From positions 1 to 18,518 of the forward strand of contig CAYRTD010000074.1 in the NCBI GenBank assembly GCA_964426915.1: 18,518 nt of DNA. Reading direction: 5' to 3'. The translations under genes were made by a program, and so were the position numbers. Shown one piece after another: positions 14,757 to 18,518 of the stretch (the stretch's first letter is position 1; each line of letters begins with the position of its first letter). The DNA is from CAYRTD01 sp964426915 (GTDB lineage: Bacteria > Bacteroidota > Bacteroidia > Bacteroidales > GCA-2748055). The notes beneath the pieces were generated by a model. That model was not told where the DNA came from. It made no database searches and saw nothing but the letters and a program-made list of their open reading frames with translations.

Positions 14757-14912
14757 TAATGATTATTAGGTTTCCTGTAATTAGAAGTCCTGAGTTTAAT
14801 AATTGTTCACTCATAACTCAGATTATTGGTTCGCAGTACTTTTCATAATTTTTACAGGATCTTCGCAGATTTCCCTTAAAAAGACTAATTTTACGCTTTA
14901 AAATTGATGCAC
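14757..14912. other. Intergenic region upstream of dapB
   Basis: AT-rich. A 7-bp inverted repeat CTGAGTT/AACTCAG (14790-14796 with 14815-14821) and an 8-bp pair TCCTGTAA/TTACAGGA further apart are present; neither has a U-tract. TAATTTTA at 14886-14893 is one base off the -7 consensus and suitably placed for dapB, but no -33 element is seen. Confidence 0.35.
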
Positions 14913-15626
14913 ATGAGAATTATGCTTATCGGCTATGGGAAAATGGGTCGTGAAATTGAAAGACTTGTCGTCGGTAGAGGCCATACAATATCAGCCATAA
15001 TAGACCTTCATAACCAGGAAGACCTCAATAGCTCTCTTGCTTCTCAGACTGATGTTGCAATTGAATTCACCACTCCCCAGTCTGTTATTGAGAATATTCA
15101 TAAATGTTTTGAACTTAAATTACCGATGGTAGCAGGAACCACAGGATGGCATGATCGGCTGGATGAAATAATAAAAAAAGCTGAGAAGGGAAATCACAGT
15201 TTATTTTATGCCTCAAATTTCAGTATTGGAGTAAATCTGTTCTTCGCATTAAATGAAAACCTTGCGGAACTGATGGAGAAGTTTCCCGGTTACAATGTAT
15301 CAATACAGGAAAGCCATCATACACAGAAGCTGGATACTCCAAGCGGGACCGCAATTTCTCTTGCTGAAATAATACATAAGAAATTATCCAGAAAAGACGG
15401 CTGGGCGATGGATTCTGCGGATAGTAGTAAAATCCACGTTAAAGCTTCACGAAAAGGAGACATTAAAGGGATACACACCGTGAGGTATGATTCAGCAAAC
15501 GATTCCATTGAGATAACACATAATGCCAAAAGCCGCAAAGGTTTTGCAACAGGCGCGGTCCTTGCTGCAGAATACCTTAACGAGAGAAAAGGAATATTTA
15601 CAATGCGGGATCTTCTTGGGATCTGA
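14913..15626 (+). CDS. dapB: 4-hydroxy-tetrahydrodipicolinate reductase
   Basis: NAD(P)H-dependent reductase of the lysine/meso-diaminopimelate pathway, needed for peptidoglycan. About 238 residues, the short form usual in Bacteroidota. Seen: the nucleotide-binding loop GYGKMG right after the first strand, VAIEFTTPQSV, VAGTTGWHD, and the catalytic segment SHHTQKLDTPSGTA with H135, H136 and K139 matching the E. coli catalytic His/Lys group. The C-terminal RKGFATGAVLAAEYL helix is also typical. Three in-frame Met codons precede the first strand closely (14907, 14913, 14919), with a TTG at 14904; 14913 gives the common M-R-I start of this family. It probably forms one transcript with the two lepB genes, the first only 6 bases downstream. 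Confidence 0.95.
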   Translation: MRIMLIGYGKMGREIERLVVGRGHTISAIIDLHNQEDLNSSLASQTDVAIEFTTPQSVIENIHKCFELKLPMVAGTTGWHDRLDEIIKKAEKGNHSLFYASNFSIGVNLFFALNENLAELMEKFPGYNVSIQESHHTQKLDTPSGTAISLAEIIHKKLSRKDGWAMDSADSSKIHVKASRKGDIKGIHTVRYDSANDSIEITHNAKSRKGFATGAVLAAEYLNERKGIFTMRDLLGI

Positions 15627-15632
15627 TAGAAA

Positions 15633-16952
15633 ATGAAAATTAATCCCTCTATATTAGATTGGATATTTGCAGGAATATGGTCTTTATTGTGCCTTGTTTT
15701 TATTTTATGGACCGGATTCTGGTTCCTGGCACCCTTGTTGCTTATTATTATAGATGTTTATATTACCAAAATCATCCCATGGCATCGCATTCACCTTTCG
15801 CAAAATCATAAATCGACGATTGACTGGACTCTGGCAATTTTAACTGCTTTTATTATTACAATGGGGGTCAGGACTTTGTTTGTCGAAGCATATAAGATCC
15901 CAACTCCCTCAATGGAAAAAACCTTGCTCGTGGGTGATTATCTTTTTGTAAGTAAAATTAGCTATGGCCCCAAATTGCCTAATGCCCCTCTTGAGGTCCC
16001 TTTTATGCCTAACCTGCTTCCTAATGGGAAATTAACCTACAGTAAAAAGCCTCTATTTCCATATAAACGACTAAAAGGTTTTTCAAGAGTAAAAAGAAAT
16101 GACATAATCGTATTCAATTTCCCTGAAGGAGACACAGTTGTGGTGCAGTATCCCGGACAAAACTATTATTCCCTTCTCAGACAATACGGGCGAGATTATC
16201 TGCATTCCCGTTTTGATGTTGTAACTCACCCGGTTGATAAAAGAAATAATTATATTAAGCGCTGTGTTGCTCTGCCAGGGGATACTTTAACTATAGAAAA
16301 TGGCAAAGTAGAGGTAAATAATGAAATCCTTCCCGAATACAGACACCAGCAATTTAAATATTATGTCAAGACTTCCGGACACAGATTGAGTGATTCAGTT
16401 TTAGAGAAAGTCGGAGTTAGCACAACTGAGATTAACTATAATCCCAATAACTCACTCCATATAATGCCTCTAAGTAATGATCAGGTTAGTTTCATCAGAA
16501 ATCTTCCTGAAGTAATGAGCCTGCAAAGATATGTAGAGCCAATGGTATCTTTTCGAAATACAGAAATTTTTCCACATGATGCAAATTATTTATGGACAAC
16601 CGATGATTTCGGACCAGCAATCATTCCTGAAAAAGGAGCCACGGTCGAGATTACTGCGGAAAATATTTCTCTTTATGAGCGAATTATACAGGTTTATGAA
16701 GATAATAAATTTGAAATAACCGAAGATGAAATATACATAAATGATACCCTCAGTCGTTTTTATACGTTTAAGATGGATTATTACTTTGTATTAGGTGATA
16801 ACCGTCATAATTCTGCAGATTCAAGATTCTGGGGATTTGTCCCGGAAGATCATCTCGTTGGAAAAGCAATTATAACCTGGTTTTCTAAAGATCCGGAAAA
16901 GAGTTTATATGAAGGATTAAGATTAAATAGAATGTTTAAATCAATTAAATAA
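15633..16952 (+). CDS. lepB: Signal peptidase I, first of two tandem copies
   Basis: Membrane-bound Ser/Lys protease (family S26) that removes signal peptides on the outer face of the inner membrane. 439 residues, much longer than E. coli LepB, as is usual in Bacteroidota. Hydrophobic segments at about 8-50 and a membrane segment at about 66-84 precede the active site. Catalytic Ser93 is in IPTPSMEKTLLVGD and Lys209 in NNYIKRCVALPGD; the G388-D-N-R391-H-N-S-A-D-S-R motif is intact. Long insertions separate the Ser, Lys and GDNR boxes. It begins 6 bases after dapB and ends 6 bases before a second lepB, so the three genes look co-transcribed. Confidence 0.95.
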   Translation: MKINPSILDWIFAGIWSLLCLVFILWTGFWFLAPLLLIIIDVYITKIIPWHRIHLSQNHKSTIDWTLAILTAFIITMGVRTLFVEAYKIPTPSMEKTLLVGDYLFVSKISYGPKLPNAPLEVPFMPNLLPNGKLTYSKKPLFPYKRLKGFSRVKRNDIIVFNFPEGDTVVVQYPGQNYYSLLRQYGRDYLHSRFDVVTHPVDKRNNYIKRCVALPGDTLTIENGKVEVNNEILPEYRHQQFKYYVKTSGHRLSDSVLEKVGVSTTEINYNPNNSLHIMPLSNDQVSFIRNLPEVMSLQRYVEPMVSFRNTEIFPHDANYLWTTDDFGPAIIPEKGATVEITAENISLYERIIQVYEDNKFEITEDEIYINDTLSRFYTFKMDYYFVLGDNRHNSADSRFWGFVPEDHLVGKAIITWFSKDPEKSLYEGLRLNRMFKSIK

Positions 16953-16958
16953 AATAAA

Positions 16959-18347
16959 ATGCTCAAAAATCTTAAGAACAAGTACGTTAAATTCGGGATA
17001 GTTGCCCTCTTATATGTACTTTTTGTTATCTGGCTTCGCAATTACTGGTTTTTACTCGGTTTGCCGGTTATTTATGATATGTATGTAACAAAAAAGGTAA
17101 ATTGGACATTCTGGAAAAAAAGAGAAGGTAAAAACTCAGCTTTTATTGAATGGCTTGATGCACTGATATTTGCCGTAATTGCAGTTAGTCTTATCAATAT
17201 TTACCTGTTTCAGAATTATAAGATCCCCACACCATCTATGGAAAGTACAATGCTGGTTGGCGATCATCTTTATGTTTCCAAGGTAGCATATGGGCCACGT
17301 GCTCCTATAACCCCTCTTTCTTTCCCTTTTTCACAGAACCGCCTTTTGAATAGTGAATCCTATCTTAAATGGATAAAACTTGATTATAAAAGACTTGCCG
17401 GATTTGGAGAAGTTAAACGCAATGATATCGTGGTATTTAATTTTCCTGCAGGTGATACCGTGGCGGTTGAGAATTCAGCTTCCAGCATCTACAATATATA
17501 CAGATCAGAAGCCATGAGAATGAAGGTTAGTGATGTCAATTCAGGAAGAAAAGCGAAAGACTGGGATGCCTATTATAATCAGGCAAGAGAACTGGTTAAA
17601 AGAAATTATACCATAGTAGTCCGTCCTATCGACAGAAGAGATAATTACATTAAACGTTGTGTAGCCATTGCAGGAGACAGCCTTGAGATCATCAAAGGAA
17701 AAGTTTATATTAATGGTGAACCCCAACCGGATTTTGAAGGCATTCAATACGATTATATCGTTCAGACAAATGGGAACCCCTTAAATCCCAGGGCTCTTGA
17801 AAAATATGATCTGCCACCATCATCACTTGGCATTCAGTACAATCCAAGATATGTCCTTCCCCTCTCTGACCAAAAGGCAGAAAAACTTCGAACGGAAGTT
17901 AAGGATATTATCAATGTGGAAAGAATAATAAGGAATGAATCTCATTTACTCATATTTCCGCATTCCCAGGAGTATAACTGGAGTGAAGATAACTTTGGCC
18001 CCATTTATATACCGGAAAAAGGAGCCAGTGTTCCAATAAACAGAAATTCACTTAATTTCTACAGGAGGATAATTGAAGCATACGAAGAAAATACTGTAGA
18101 AATCAAGGGTGAAAAAATATTTATTAACGGTGAAGAAGCCGATAGTTATACCTTCGAACAGGATTATTACTGGATGATGGGCGATAACCGTCACAGCTCT
18201 TCCGACTCCCGCTATTGGGGATATGTCCCGGAAAATCATATTATCGGCAAGCCGAAATTCATCTGGCTATCTTTGAATGAAAACAGGAAGTTTCCTGCAA
18301 AAATAAGATGGAACAGGTTGTTTAAGGTGGTGGATGCTGGGGAGTAG
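16959..18347 (+). CDS. lepB: Signal peptidase I, second of two tandem copies
   Basis: Paralogue of the preceding gene, 462 residues. Hydrophobic N-terminus (about 10-40) and a second membrane segment (about 67-85) lead to Ser93 in IPTPSMESTMLVGD, the same position as in the first copy. Lys232 lies in DNYIKRCVAIAGD and the G408-D-N-R411-H-S-S-S-D-S-R motif is complete, so this copy should also be active. The two differ most between Ser and Lys, where this copy has about 23 extra residues (around 165-215, including a Lys/Arg-rich stretch), and in the N-terminal membrane region. Conserved catalytic residues but divergent caps suggest different substrate sets. The C-terminus runs into a Gly-rich end (VVDAGE) just before a repeat array. 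Confidence 0.94.
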   Translation: MLKNLKNKYVKFGIVALLYVLFVIWLRNYWFLLGLPVIYDMYVTKKVNWTFWKKREGKNSAFIEWLDALIFAVIAVSLINIYLFQNYKIPTPSMESTMLVGDHLYVSKVAYGPRAPITPLSFPFSQNRLLNSESYLKWIKLDYKRLAGFGEVKRNDIVVFNFPAGDTVAVENSASSIYNIYRSEAMRMKVSDVNSGRKAKDWDAYYNQARELVKRNYTIVVRPIDRRDNYIKRCVAIAGDSLEIIKGKVYINGEPQPDFEGIQYDYIVQTNGNPLNPRALEKYDLPPSSLGIQYNPRYVLPLSDQKAEKLRTEVKDIINVERIIRNESHLLIFPHSQEYNWSEDNFGPIYIPEKGASVPINRNSLNFYRRIIEAYEENTVEIKGEKIFINGEEADSYTFEQDYYWMMGDNRHSSSDSRYWGYVPENHIIGKPKFIWLSLNENRKFPAKIRWNRLFKVVDAGE

Positions 18348-18354
18348 GCTGGAA

Positions 18355-18382
18355 GAAGTAGGAAGTAAGAAGTAAGAAGTAA
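18355..18382 (+). repeat. GAAGTAA heptanucleotide array
   Basis: Four consecutive 7-bp units (GAAGTAG then three GAAGTAA), starting 8 bases after the lepB stop and followed by a G-run. It is purine-rich on the coding strand, like the array at 10861. Confidence 0.8.
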
Positions 18383-18409
18383 GGGGGAGGAACGATGGGT
18401 GGTGTGAGC

Positions 18410-18441
18410 GGTGATCGGTGATCGGTGATCGGTGATCGGTG
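18410..18441 (+). repeat. GGTGATC heptanucleotide array
   Basis: Four perfect copies of GGTGATC plus a partial GGTG. Each unit contains a GATC site. A second array of the same unit begins at 18501. Confidence 0.9.
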
Positions 18442-18500
18442 TGACCTTTCAACCAATAGAAATCCATAAACGATTCAACGATTAAACCTATAAACTTTTC

Positions 18501-18518
18501 GGTGATCGGTGATCGGTG
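18501..18518 (+). repeat. Second GGTGATC array, cut by the window end
   Basis: Two perfect GGTGATC units and GGTG up to the last base, so the true length is not visible. It is separated from the first array by about 60 AT-rich bases (18442-18500) that hold no gene and contain the loose internal echo AAACGATTCAACGATTAAAC. Confidence 0.85.

Noticed and set aside
18410..18518. CRISPR-like repeat-spacer pattern
   Set aside because: Units are 7 bp in direct tandem with no spacers; the 60-base interval occurs once and no cas gene is present.

Overview
The window looks like a piece of a Bacteroidota chromosome, probably from the Bacteroidales/Marinilabiliales side. The reasons are AT-leaning codon use, promoter-like TAnnTTTG boxes in place of sigma70 -10 boxes, mostly absent Shine-Dalgarno sequences, an archaeal/eukaryotic-type prolyl-tRNA synthetase, long-form signal peptidases, an outer-membrane protein ending in Phe, and a WbqC-like protein. 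It is draft sequence: a 100-N gap at 2369-2468 is flanked by identical 55-bp copies of the proS 3' end, so the gap is almost certainly an unmerged contig overlap.

Layout. (1) 132-3960, minus strand: an M49 (DPP III-like) zinc peptidase lipoprotein and proS. (2) 4269-7427, plus strand: a Tyr-rich then Ser/Arg-rich lipoprotein with 33-bp internal repeats, a strong terminator, and a FadL-like outer-membrane protein. (3) 7539-8183, minus strand: a WbqC-like protein. (4) 8365-10859, plus strand: a Tat-exported DUF362 protein overlapping by ATGA a polyferredoxin that appears to be a NapH-like membrane protein fused to a NapG-like domain. (5) 10860-11108: a low-complexity region of 7-bp purine repeats facing 13-bp pyrimidine repeats. 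(6) 11109-14304, plus strand: the classical thrS-infC-rpmI-rplT cluster, with infC best read from an AUA start behind a strong Shine-Dalgarno, then a terminator. (7) 14395-14753, minus strand: a decayed small gene. (8) 14913-18347, plus strand: dapB and two tandem lepB paralogues, both with complete catalytic dyads. (9) 18348-18518: heptanucleotide repeat arrays.

How the genes work together. Most of the window is housekeeping: aminoacylation (ProRS, ThrRS), initiation (IF3), 50S assembly (L35, L20), lysine/diaminopimelate synthesis (DapB) and secretion (two signal peptidases). The part most likely to hold undescribed biology is the DUF362 + NapHG-fusion pair, which looks like an envelope electron-transfer module with no terminal reductase beside it. 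The AUA start of infC fits the known IF3 autoregulation logic. No CRISPR array, rRNA, tRNA, transposase or phage gene was recognised.
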